Position numbers and translations under genes: made by a program. From the NCBI GenBank assembly GCA_028714815.1, contig JAQTLR010000001.1, forward strand, positions 248,001 through 312,000: a DNA stretch of 64,000 nt, written 5' to 3'. Below the pieces are notes generated by a model. That model was not told the origin of the DNA, searched no databases, and was given only the letters and a program-made list of their open reading frames with translations. The stretch is from Candidatus Altimarinota bacterium (GTDB taxonomy: Bacteria > Patescibacteriota > Gracilibacteria > BD1-5 > UBA2023). Shown here in pieces: positions 30,287-39,668 of the stretch. Positions within the stretch are counted from its first letter, which is position 1; each line of letters starts with the position of its first letter.

Positions 30287-32071
30287 ATGCACCGAACACA
30301 TACCTGCGGCGAACTTACTGCTGCACATATCGGACAAGAAGTCATGCTCTCCGGATGGGTGGCGAATCGCCGCGATCACGGGGGGATCATATTCATCGAT
30401 CTTCGGGATCGCTACGGGATCACCCAGATGGTTTTCGATCCGCAAGATAATGAGGCGGCTTGGAAGATAGCCGATACGTTCCGGAGCGAATACGTGGTGA
30501 AACTCACTGGGAAAGTACGTCATCGTCCGGAAGGACAAAGCAATCCGAACCTCGTGACCGGGGAGATCGAGGTGGTGACCCTCAAGGCCGAGATTCTCGC
30601 GGAATCGAAAACTCCTCCGTTCGAGATTTCCGATCATACGACGGCGAACGAGGAAATCCGCTTCAAGCACCGGTATCTCGACCTTCGTCGAGCAAAAGTG
30701 CTTGAAAATGTGAAGTTCCGTGCGGTCATGAACCACTTCACCCGGAACTGGTTTGTAGCTCAGGGATTCACCGAGGTGCAGACTCCTATCTTTACTGCTT
30801 CTTCTCCGGAAGGAGCCCGAGATTATCTGGTTCCATCCCGTCTGCATCATGGGAAATTCTATGCGCTTCCGCAGGCTCCGCAACAATATAAACAATTGCT
30901 CATGGTTGGAGGAATCGATAAGTATTTCCAGATCGCCCCATGTTTCCGTGATGAGGATCCGCGTGCGGATCGCCATTCGTGTGAATTCTATCAGATCGAT
31001 TGCGAGATGAGTTTCGTGGAACAGGAGGATGTTTTCCGAGTGGCGGAGTCTTTCATAAAGGACCTCATTCCAGCTGTCTCTCCGGAGAAACATATCCGGG
31101 AAAACAAGGTGTACCGATTCACTCATAAACAAGCGAAAGACTTGTACGGAAGCGACAAGCCGGATGTCCGATTCGACCTGCATTTCGAGGACTTCACGGC
31201 CGACTTTGCCGATTCCGGATTCTCCGTATTTCAGGGGGCGGTCGCAAGTGGTGGAGTCGTGAAAGCGATGAAACTCGAAAATGTCGCGATGAGCCGTTCC
31301 GAGATCGATGCGATTACGGGAGTCGCTCAAAGCCATGGAGCGAAGGGGCTTGCATACATCATCTACGAAGCGGAAGGTCCTCGAAGCCCGATCCTGAAGT
31401 TCTTCTCTCCTGCGGAGATGCAAGCGCTTGAAGCAAAGCTTCAACCAAAAGCCGGAGATATGATTTTCTTCGGGGCAGGGGAATATACGCTCGTGACGAA
31501 GGTTCTCGGAGCGGTCCGTATCGCGCTCCGCGACAAGTATAGCCTTGCCGACCGCTCGGAACTCGCATTTGCTTGGGTAACGGATTTCCCGATGTTCGAA
31601 CGGAAGGACGACGGAACGATCGATTTCGAGCACAACCCATTCTCTATGCCTCACGGCGGAGCGGCGGCGTTCGACAATCCGGAACCGACGGAGATTTATG
31701 GCATGCAGTACGACCTTGCGTGCAACGGGTACGAGATCCTTTCCGGATCTATCCGGAACCATGATCTGAAAGCACTGGTAAAAGCTTTCGAGATGGTGGG
31801 GAAAGGGGAAGAGGAAGTGAAGGAGAAATTCGGAGCGGTATATAATGCCTTCCAGTACGGAGTGCCTCCGCACGGAGGATTCGCTTTCGGATTCGACCGG
31901 CTCCTCATGATCCTCAAAGACGAGGACAATATCCGTGAGGTCTATGCCTTCCCGAAATCCGGGAAAGCCGAAGATGTCATGATGAACGCCCCGAGCTCTG
32001 TGGATGAAATGCAGCTGAAGGAACTCGGAATAGATTTCTCTCCGGAAGTGAAAGCGGAGATGGAAGGATAA
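30287..32071 (+). CDS. aspS: Aspartyl-tRNA synthetase
   Basis: A 594-residue class IIb synthetase. It has an N-terminal OB anticodon-binding domain (MHRTHTCGEL, VMLSGWVANRRDHGGIIFID), the class II catalytic core with motif 2 (CFRDEDPRADRHSCEFYQID), the bacterial GAD insert (about residues 290-420) and motif 3 (GGFAFGFDRLLMIL). It charges tRNA with Asp. Length fits the bacterial type. No TGA codons are used. ATG 30287 was chosen over an upstream in-frame ATG because that one lies within the terminator hairpin of the leader. Expression is probably controlled by the T-box-like leader. A TPR lipoprotein gene follows after 20 nt. Confidence 0.98.
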   Translation: MHRTHTCGELTAAHIGQEVMLSGWVANRRDHGGIIFIDLRDRYGITQMVFDPQDNEAAWKIADTFRSEYVVKLTGKVRHRPEGQSNPNLVTGEIEVVTLKAEILAESKTPPFEISDHTTANEEIRFKHRYLDLRRAKVLENVKFRAVMNHFTRNWFVAQGFTEVQTPIFTASSPEGARDYLVPSRLHHGKFYALPQAPQQYKQLLMVGGIDKYFQIAPCFRDEDPRADRHSCEFYQIDCEMSFVEQEDVFRVAESFIKDLIPAVSPEKHIRENKVYRFTHKQAKDLYGSDKPDVRFDLHFEDFTADFADSGFSVFQGAVASGGVVKAMKLENVAMSRSEIDAITGVAQSHGAKGLAYIIYEAEGPRSPILKFFSPAEMQALEAKLQPKAGDMIFFGAGEYTLVTKVLGAVRIALRDKYSLADRSELAFAWVTDFPMFERKDDGTIDFEHNPFSMPHGGAAAFDNPEPTEIYGMQYDLACNGYEILSGSIRNHDLKALVKAFEMVGKGEEEVKEKFGAVYNAFQYGVPPHGGFAFGFDRLLMILKDEDNIREVYAFPKSGKAEDVMMNAPSSVDEMQLKELGIDFSPEVKAEMEG

Positions 32072-32091
32072 TTTTTTAAAAATCAATTACT

Positions 32092-33531
32092 ATGCCAATC
32101 CTCTCCTATCTTCTCCTCGCGATACTGCTTTTGGCTTCTTGCAGTCTCCATGATAGCTCTCCGCAGTCCTCGTCGGTTGTATCGACCGGTAGTATCTTAG
32201 ATACAGGAAGCAAGGCTTTGGAGCAGGGTCAGACCCGCGAGGAGCGATTGAATGAATCCAAACGTCGGATGAACTTCCGTTCCATTATCCGGAAAGGGGA
32301 TTATTTTTCGCTTAAGAGCGATCAGGAAACAGCACTTCGATACTATCTCAATGCCTATCTCCGTCTCAAGAACGATCATGTTCTGGAACGGAAGATCGCC
32401 GGGGTGTATTTTGATCTGAAAGATTTCGGGAATGCATATAAGTACTATGCAAAGGTTCCATTCGTGGATCTGGAAGAGGATGAAAAAAAGAAGATGCTTT
32501 CCGCGCTCATGTTCGATGAAAGCACGACAGCGAAAAATACGGAAATCCGGAAGTTCGGGCTTCCGGAAGACAAAATCGCCTATTACTGATATGTGGAAAC
32601 TTGCTACACCGGGATACATAATTGCGTCACGGCTCTCGATTCCTATTCCGGAAGCTATGAACCGATAGGGAAACTCAAGAATATCATCGATACCTACATG
32701 AACGTAAGTTCCGATTTCCAGTATCGGAATATTCTTCTGGCTGGTGCTTTTTTCGAATCCAAAGAGTATCTCGCCGGGGCGAAAGTCGCTACCGAAATCA
32801 TCGAGAAACGTCCGGATTATAAGATTGCCTATAAAATCGCTGGGTACTGCAATTATGAACTGGGAAAATATAAAGAGGCGAATACGTACCTCGGAAAGTA
32901 TTATGCATTCGATGTGAAAGATGTTGCAACCGCTTATACGCTTGGATTGACAAACTATTACCTCGAAGATTATACCACATCCAATCTGTATTTCAATACG
33001 GCCGTCCTGAACGGATATGCTCCGAAAACGGAATTGGAACGCCGTCTTGTCTATAACTATTATACGCTCGGGGACAAGCAGGGGATGTTCAAGATTTTCA
33101 GATATCTTCTCAAAGAGCCGGATGTCGGGGAAGATGATTTCATTATCGCAGTACATGTTGCCACAGAAGAAAATGACCGTTCGAAGGGTTTTCTCTGGGT
33201 GAATGAGGGAATAGGGAAATTCAGCGATTCGGATATGCTCTATGCCCTCCGAGGGAACCTCTATCTCTTGAATGGCGATTCCGATCGCGCAGGAGAAGAT
33301 CTGAGCAAGGCATCTTCCATGAATCCGCGAAATCCCCTCGTAACCCTCGGGTTTGCAAAATGGCATTTTGCAAAAAATAATTTCACTTCCGCTAAAGAAT
33401 ATATACAATCTACCAAAGAACTCGACCCGGATGGGATATTCTGAGAGCAAGCGGACGAACTTCTGAAAAAGATAGGGAATATCGGGGTAATGGGAACCGG
33501 AGCTCTGGATATGAGCGGAAGCGTGAAATAA
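32092..33531 (+). CDS. TPR-repeat lipoprotein
   Basis: A 479-residue product with a lipoprotein signal (LLLAILLLASCS, lipobox LASC, Cys at 17). Polar linker sequence follows, then many TPR-like helix pairs (ALRYYLNAYLRLKNDHVLERKIAG, YKIAGYCNYELGKYKEANTYLGKYY, LRGNLYLLNGDSDRAGEDLSKASSMNP). TPR lipoproteins act as assembly platforms at the envelope. Two TGA codons (32587, 33442) are Gly. It lies 20 nt after aspS and may be co-transcribed with it. Confidence 0.88.
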
Positions 33532-33586
33532 AGGGGTGATGATTATATTCTCGCAATGACACATTAATTTATAATTTTTTCTGCAT

Positions 33587-34174
33587 ATGTCTCACGAACA
33601 ATGAAAAGATCCTATTCAGGAGACTATCAAAAAACCGGCTCCAGTCGAGCAGTATGCGGGGATTTTGAAAGACAAGGAAAAAACGGATCTTGAGAATCAG
33701 ATCGTGGATACGCTCAAGAATCTCAATAGCCATATGACGAAAAAGGAGATCCTTGCTCTCATCCATCGTATCGAAGTGGGGAAGGGGCTGGAGGGGCTTC
33801 GAGGAGAGCTCGAAAAAGAGAAAAAGCTGGAGGGGACGGAAATCTCGGACGAGGCGCTCCAGGATATATTGAGCCTCTTCCGTGAGATCGAACAGGTGGC
33901 GGAATCCGGGCTTCAGGAACTGAAACTGGAGCTTAATCGCCTCAATGAATCAAAAGAGTATGTCATCGATCGTGCGGTGTATCTGAGTTCCCGGTTTCCT
34001 TGGATCAAGAAACTCGAAGACAGCAAGCTTGGGGAAAACATCCTCATAGATCTTGCAGGAATCGGAATGGGGGTGCTTGACTCGGCACATGCGATAGTGA
34101 AATTCCTTCTCATGCTCCTCGGGGACTTGGCGATGCTGCCGAAGCATATCATGGACGAAGTACAAAAAAAATAA
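33587..34174 (+). CDS. Coiled-coil protein with C-terminal membrane segment
   Basis: A 195-residue product. The sixth codon is TGA (Gly), so the ATG at 33587 gives a longer and more likely start than 33665. The middle is charged and helical (LENQIVDTLKNLNSHMTKKEILALIH). The C-terminal 50 residues hold an amphipathic or hydrophobic stretch (ILIDLAGIGMGVLDSAHAIVKFLLMLLGDLAML). No family recognised. Confidence 0.75.
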
Positions 34175-34195
34175 TCCCGCGGGATTATTTTTTTT
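34164..34195. terminator. Bidirectional terminator
   Basis: A perfect 32-bp palindrome (core AATCCCGCGGGATT) with A8/T8 arms, overlapping the end of the coiled-coil gene and facing pilC. Confidence 0.92.
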
Positions 34196-34205
34196 GATCT
34201 GAATT

Positions 34206-35306
34206 TTATGATACTGTCTCGGTGATCTTCAGTACTGCGGAGAATATCCCGAAGGCGAACCAGAGGACGAATATCCCGGCTATGAGGATGGCGAGCGGTT
34301 CGATGAACCGGACGAGTACGGCGATAGAACTGTCTACTTCTCGGGTATACTGGGTTGCGAGTTTCCGGCATACTTTATTGATGGTGGAAGTACGTTCTCC
34401 GGCTCCGATGATCTGGTAGAAATCCTGGGTGAATACCCGGAAATCCGGATCAGCATCCTCGATGCTCTCGGCTATCTTTTTCCCATTCTGCACATTTTTC
34501 GAAACCGCTTCTATCTTCTCCTGAAAGATGATATTATTGCTTCCTTCTCCGGTGAGTCCCAAGGTCCGGATGATGGGGATCCCCGCTTCAAGAAGAAGTG
34601 AAAGGGTAGAAGCGATCCGTACAATGATATAATTACGGTACACATCCCCTACGACTGGTATATTGAGATAGAGCGCATCGAGCGAACGTCGTCCGATAAC
34701 GCTTTTCGCATAGGCTTGAAAGGAGAGGATCCCTACAATGATGAGGATGATGATCCCCCAAAAATTCCCTTGGATGAAGCGGCTGGTGGATATGAGTGCC
34801 TGTGTCGCGAAGGGGAGTTCCACCCCGGTATTCATGAAGAGCGGTTCCAGTTTCGGTATGATATAGGTCATGATGGTCATGACGGCCCCTACGAGAAAGA
34901 GAACGATGATGAATGGATAGGTAAGGGCTCCTTTCACTTTTGATTTGAGCTCTTCCTGATTCCTGAGTTCATTCGCGAGGCTTACAAAAGAGTGTTGCAT
35001 AGTACCGGATTGCTCTCCGGCCTCTATGATCGCCACTTCTCTTTTATCGAAAATGCTCGGGAGTTTCTTCATAGCGATACTGAAACTATCTCCGGATTCC
35101 ACGAAAACAAGAAGATTCGTGATCTCTATATCTATTTTCACATTCCTGTTCTTGTCCAGAAACGAATGAAGGGCTGCGATAACCGGTACTCCTCCATCCA
35201 CCATATTGGCAAGGTGTTCATAGAAGAGAGCCTTCTCTTTTACGCTGATACGATGCCAGAATCGTGCCTCTCGCACTTCTTGGGTAATTGTTGATTCTGT
35301 TTTCAT
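34206..35306 (-). CDS. pilC: Type IV pilus inner-membrane platform protein PilC/GspF
   Basis: A 366-residue member of the T2SS F family. Two repeated cytoplasmic helical domains (LFYEHLANMVDGGVPVIAAL and ASTLSLLLEAGIPIIRTLGL) with the signature GEQSGTM / GAGERTSTI, and three transmembrane helices (about 140-160, 195-215 and 335-355). It anchors the pilus motor to the membrane. No TGA codons. It is the last gene of a pilN-pilO-pilC operon. The ATPases PilB/PilT and the prepilin peptidase are not in the window. Confidence 0.95.
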   Translation of the reverse strand: MKTESTITQEVREARFWHRISVKEKALFYEHLANMVDGGVPVIAALHSFLDKNRNVKIDIEITNLLVFVESGDSFSIAMKKLPSIFDKREVAIIEAGEQSGTMQHSFVSLANELRNQEELKSKVKGALTYPFIIVLFLVGAVMTIMTYIIPKLEPLFMNTGVELPFATQALISTSRFIQGNFWGIIILIIVGILSFQAYAKSVIGRRSLDALYLNIPVVGDVYRNYIIVRIASTLSLLLEAGIPIIRTLGLTGEGSNNIIFQEKIEAVSKNVQNGKKIAESIEDADPDFRVFTQDFYQIIGAGERTSTINKVCRKLATQYTREVDSSIAVLVRFIEPLAILIAGIFVLWFAFGIFSAVLKITETVS

Positions 35307-35329
35307 GATGCTGGAAAGCTAATGATTAA

Positions 35330-35881
35330 TTATTGGAAATAGTACATACCGAGCTCTAGGCTTACAGAAGCCGGTTCATTTTTGGTTGTATCGAAAGGGA
35401 AATTCAGACTCTTGATGATATAGGATTTTTTATTGGTCTTGCTATTTGTGAGGTAATCGAGAAAATTCTCCAGAGTCGTTATATCTTGTGTCTTGAGCGT
35501 CAGGGAGATGGTCGCGAGAGAGAGTCCGTTCGGAGCTTTGTCTCCTTTGGATATAGCGATATTCGCAATGCTCACCCCATTGATGGGTGCAAAGAGGCTA
35601 TCGATGATAGTATCTTCCCGGAATTCGCTTGCGTACCGTCCGATGTTATCCTGGAGCTCCGCGTCGTTTTCGATGCTTTTTGTCATGGTCTGCAGGTTCT
35701 CGAGCGTTCATTTTTTCTCGCTTGCCTCTTTCTTCGTCGCCTCAAGCGAATCTTTTTTCTCCATGTAACCATATCCCTGATCCATGGTAAAGAAGAATCC
35801 GATAATGATGCTGAGAGAGAGAAGCACGAGCGAAATGATCTGTTTCCTGTTTTTTTCTGTGTCCTGGAGGGTTGCTTGCAT
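35330..35881 (-). CDS. PilO-like type IV pilus assembly protein
   Basis: A 183-residue bitopic protein: a short cytoplasmic N-terminus, a transmembrane helix (about residues 14-32), a coiled coil (GYGYMEKKDSLEATKKEASEKK) and a small ferredoxin-like domain (SLATISLTLKTQDITTLENF). This is the architecture of PilO, which pairs with PilN in the alignment complex. One TGA (before TLENLQ) is Gly. It is placed between the PilN-like gene and pilC, which supports the call. Confidence 0.8.
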
Positions 35882-35931
35882 AAGAGATGATTGGTAAGAA
35901 ATATATGGAGATCTACATTCGAAATCTGAGG

Positions 35932-36492
35932 TTATTTCACATTATCTACATTGAATTCTATAGAGAATGTACGCTTCTGTTCGTATCCGGAGATGGAAAG
36001 CACCGGAGAGAGCCGGAAAAGCAGCCCGGTCCCTGTCCGGTAATCCTTTATGAAGGTGGATATCTTTTTGACTCCGTCATCACCGACAAGCACTGTTTCC
36101 GGTATGGATACGGCAGAAGTGGAGATCTTCCCGTTTTCATAGGAAAATCCGGAAAATATCATCTTGTACTTTTTGGATATATTAAGGAGTTCCTCTATAT
36201 ATCTCTGGGCCTCGCTTGCTTTGATGGTTCCGAGGATATCGGATTTATTGTTCGCAACCAGCTCTGCTGCGATGACTTTCTTATCGCTCTTTATTTTTTC
36301 TATGCTGCTGGTGTATTCGGCAATCTCATTCTTATTCGCCTCGATAGAAGCCGAAAGCCGCATATTTTCAAAAAAAAGGAAAGCGGAGATAGCGCATACG
36401 ATGGCAAAAAGCGTCGTTGAAAGCACCAGAATGGTATTTTTTGAGGACTTCTTATCTGGTGTTTTCGATTCCTGTTCCATTGTTGTTTTCAT
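35932..36492 (-). CDS. PilN-like type IV pilus assembly protein
   Basis: A 186-residue bitopic protein with a transmembrane helix at about residues 20-42, then a coiled coil (SASIEANKNEIAEYTSSIEKIKSDKKV) and a beta-rich C-terminal domain ending in FSIEFNVDNVK. It lies directly upstream of the PilO-like gene and resembles it in plan, so the two probably form a heterodimer. Which of the two is PilN and which PilO is uncertain. Confidence 0.75.
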   Translation of the reverse strand: MKTTMEQESKTPDKKSSKNTILVLSTTLFAIVCAISAFLFFENMRLSASIEANKNEIAEYTSSIEKIKSDKKVIAAELVANNKSDILGTIKASEAQRYIEELLNISKKYKMIFSGFSYENGKISTSAVSIPETVLVGDDGVKKISTFIKDYRTGTGLLFRLSPVLSISGYEQKRTFSIEFNVDNVK

Positions 36493-36522
36493 AGGATATG
36501 TGAAATAAATAAATATAACACG

Positions 36523-36550
36523 TTGATATTAACACAATATTCCATATAAT
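36523..36550 (+). promoter_or_regulatory. Promoter for tsaE (leaderless)
   Basis: TTGATA and TATAAT are spaced by 16 nt. The expected start site (about 36557) coincides with the ATG at 36558. Confidence 0.75.
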
Positions 36551-36557
36551 GCAAATT

Positions 36558-36971
36558 ATGCAAGAAAAAATCGTCTATATCCTCACAAAAGAGAATTTTT
36601 TATGACTTCCCATCTCACCGAAGAAAGGAGAGAGGGTGTTTCTCCGAGGGGATCTCGGGGCTGGAAAAACGACTATTTCCAAGTATCTCATCTCTTTGCT
36701 TCTCGGTACTGAAACATCCGTAAAGAGCCCGACCTATGTGTACTATAATAGGTATGGGACGAATATCTATCATTTCGATCTCTATCGTCTGCAGTCCTAT
36801 GATGATTTCGTGAATATCGGAGGCGAGGAAATCCTCGATAATCCCGAGAATATCTGCCTCATCGAGTGGCCGGAGCTCCTGGTTGGAAGGTATAAACCGA
36901 CGATAGATGTGGAAATATTCAAAACAGAAAAGGAAGACGAGAGGGAAGTAGAAATAGATATTGTTACATAA
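36558..36971 (+). CDS. tsaE: tRNA threonylcarbamoyladenosine biosynthesis ATPase TsaE
   Basis: A 137-residue P-loop protein: Walker A GDLGAGKTT, then the family lines SPTYVYYNRYG and IYHFDLYRLQ, and CLIEWPELL. TsaE drives TsaD/TsaB in t6A37 synthesis. One TGA (ENFLGLPIS) is Gly. A second in-frame ATG at 36549 overlaps the -10 box, so 36558 is preferred. Length fits the family (about 150). Confidence 0.95.
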
Positions 36972-36988
36972 TCCATATCGTCTTTGCT

Positions 36989-37870
36989 ATGAACAAAAGC
37001 CGTATCGCTCTCATTATCTCTTTTCTCCTTTTATTCGTGAGTATCGGGGTGTTTTTTCTGGTGGGGAAAAAAATCCAGCATTATGGGGATCTTTCGAAGA
37101 TCATCGATTATTCGAAAGTGAATTTTGCGGGAGAAAAGGTCTCTTTCGAGGGAAAGTATTATTATAACCTGGAGAAATTCGAGCGGGAACTCTCGGTGAC
37201 CCGGTTCAATATGTACCAATTCGTGCTCTACCATAAACGGGAACCTTTGTATATCCCCTACATAGAAAAGAAACTGAAAGAGGCAGGGATTCCGGATGAT
37301 TTCAAGTACCTCGCCATCGCCGAGAGCGGTCTCCGGAACGACTCCCTGAGCAGTGCAGGAGCCGGTGGGATCTGGCAATTCGTTCCCGATACCGCGAAAC
37401 AATACAAACTCCAAATCACGGATAGTGTCGATGAACGGTATAACTTCGAACTGGAAACCGATGCGGCTATCAAGTATTTCCAGAAACTCTATGACGATTT
37501 CCATGATTGGACACTTGTGGCTGCCGCGTATAATCGGGGAGAGAACGGCCTCCGGCGTGCTATTGACGATCAGAAGGTGCAGTCTTACTATGATCTCTAT
37601 CTGAACGAGGAGACGACCCGATATCTTTTCCGGATCATCGCTATCAAATATCTGATGGAGAACAGATATAAGGTGTTCGATAGGGATGAGCTTGGGGATG
37701 TTTTTTCGGAACCGAAAACCCGTTTTGTGAATGTTTCGGAGCTTACGGATATCAAGGCTTGGTGCCAACAGGAAAAATATGATTACGCCACGGTACGACA
37801 ACTAAACCAATGGATACTCGGGAATAGCCTGCCGAAGGGGGATTGGAAGGTAAAAGTGCTCGATTTGTAA
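36989..37870 (+). CDS. Membrane-anchored lytic transglycosylase (MltD-like)
   Basis: A 293-residue protein with a transmembrane anchor (about 7-26) and an SLT-type catalytic domain: FKYLAIAESGLRNDSLSSAG with the catalytic Glu, GAGGIWQFVPDTAK and TLVAAAYNRGENGLRRA. Such enzymes cleave peptidoglycan to 1,6-anhydro products, for remodelling or insertion of envelope machines. LysM repeats, usual in MltD, are not obvious. It is 17 nt after tsaE and probably co-transcribed. No TGA codons. Confidence 0.92.
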   Translation: MNKSRIALIISFLLLFVSIGVFFLVGKKIQHYGDLSKIIDYSKVNFAGEKVSFEGKYYYNLEKFERELSVTRFNMYQFVLYHKREPLYIPYIEKKLKEAGIPDDFKYLAIAESGLRNDSLSSAGAGGIWQFVPDTAKQYKLQITDSVDERYNFELETDAAIKYFQKLYDDFHDWTLVAAAYNRGENGLRRAIDDQKVQSYYDLYLNEETTRYLFRIIAIKYLMENRYKVFDRDELGDVFSEPKTRFVNVSELTDIKAWCQQEKYDYATVRQLNQWILGNSLPKGDWKVKVLDL

Positions 37871-37875
37871 TTTTT

Positions 37876-37904
37876 TTGTTTCTTTGGTATTTATATGTTA
37901 TACT
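37876..37904 (+). promoter_or_regulatory. Promoter for the SLH/PKD gene
   Basis: TTGTTT and TATACT are spaced by 17 nt, about 36 nt before the chosen ATG. Confidence 0.6.
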
Positions 37905-37939
37905 GCGGAAAATCGCAGTTTTCTTATGTTCGTTCGAGT

Positions 37940-39577
37940 ATGTTCAAAAAAATCTTTTTTTCTCTCCTTGTATTCTCGCCATCTTTAGTACTAGCATCGG
38001 AACTCCCTTTTACGGACGTTCCGTCGCAAGCTCCATACTACGCTGACCTGAAACACATGTATGATGCAGGAGTTATTAGCGATACCTCCGATGGACTGTT
38101 TCATCCGGATGGACTCCTTCCGCGTGATGAATTCGTAGGAATCGTGGTCGGGGTGAGTTGCCGGAAATGCATCTCCCCGAGTGTGGAGGATGTGATCCGT
38201 TATAACCAGAATCCGTTCGTGGATATCCTCAAGAAAAACCGGTACTTCTACTGTATCTCTTATGCGAAAGAAAAGGAGATTGTCCGAGGATATACGCTCG
38301 ACAGTGCTGGAAAAACGCAGTGTCAGGACAAGCAGAAGTTCTCTGAGGTACCGTTCTGTCCAGCAAACAGCATCACACGGATAGAGGCCGCAGCGGTGCT
38401 CTTGCGTCAGGCGGGGCTTTGGAGCGAATCTCTCAATAGCAGTTCCTACGAGAAGAAGATGACTCTCCCGGATACGGATTCCTACTGGTACGGGTACGCG
38501 CAGAAAGCGGTAGAATCATGACTCATCGTTCCTGGTGCAGATAAAAAGATCTCTCCGAACGAGTACATCACCCGAAAGGAATTCGTCATGATGGCCTCGA
38601 AGATTTTCACCATCAATATGTGTCAGGTGAAAAACAGCAAAACACCATCCGACTTTGCCTCTATCATCAAGATTTTCGACAAGGAGAAGAGAAATTGTTC
38701 TCCTTCCGAAAAGATCACTACCTTCCCGAACAGTACGGAAACCACTTATGATTTTGGATGATATGCAACCGGGAGTCTCACACCTCCGTTGCAGTATGAT
38801 TGGACATTTACCAATATAACCAGTGGAGAACGAAAAACTGCAACCGGAAGCTGTTTGGACGATTTCAACTTGGAATCGACCGGTTCCTGGACCGTGAAGC
38901 TCGTCATCACGGATGCGAATGGAAAAATTTCCACCGCCTACCAACAAGTCTCTATCGGAACCAGCGGGCTTTCCGTTCAGATAGGCACTTCCGATGATCC
39001 GCTCAAAACATCCTCGACCACTTTATATGGAACCATAGGGGTTCCTATGCCGTTTTTCTCGACCACCGTATGATGAGATGGACATTACAGCTATCACTGG
39101 GATTTCTCCGACGGGGGAACCGCCACAGATAAGGATCCATCTCACACGTTTATGAGAGAGGGGATCTATGCAGTGCCTCTTGTGGTGCGTGACACATCGG
39201 GAAATGTCGCTTTTGCTCAATTGACGGTCATTCTCTCTCCAAATCCGGACAGAGATGGTGACGGTGTACGGGATTATGATGAAAACGGAAATATACTCGA
39301 TGTCTGTCCGGACGTCTATGGTCCTGCCTCCAATAAGGGGTGTCCTGTGGTAAGCGAATATAAGGGGGATGAGACGAATATACATAACCTTTGTCTCTCG
39401 AATAAGATCAAAAGTTCCGGGATGATCGAAGGAAGCGTGCAGTGTACGAACTGTCCGTGTATGTATTCATCCGATTTTGTCGCCAAAGTGCGCGATTGCG
39501 ACATCATTTTCCCCTCCATCACTTCACCGGATAGAAAAACATTGTATTCCCGAGGAGCTATCTTCCCGGTGCCATAG
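37940..39577 (+). CDS. Exported SLH- and PKD-domain surface protein
   Basis: A 545-residue product with a signal peptide ([20 protein letters not shown]). Three SLH-type motifs are visible ([36 protein letters not shown] and [20 protein letters not shown]). Two PKD-like domains follow ([34 protein letters not shown]), then a thrombospondin-type-3 calcium repeat ([14 protein letters not shown]) and a Cys-rich end ([12 protein letters not shown]). SLH domains usually bind pyruvylated wall polymer, so a cell-wall-attached adhesin or S-layer-associated protein is likely. Several TGA codons, two adjacent, are Gly. An upstream in-frame ATG would spoil the signal peptide. Confidence 0.9.
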
Positions 39578-39595
39578 TGATTTTTCCATTCTTTT

Positions 39596-39623
39596 TTGAA
39601 AAAACCGGTATCTTCCGTATAAT
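39596..39623 (+). promoter_or_regulatory. Promoter for pheT
   Basis: TTGAAA and TATAAT are spaced by 16 nt, 46 nt before the pheT ATG. Confidence 0.7.
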
Positions 39624-39668
39624 CCCCGGAAAATACTGTTTTTTTGTTATCTTAACCCCATTTTTCCT

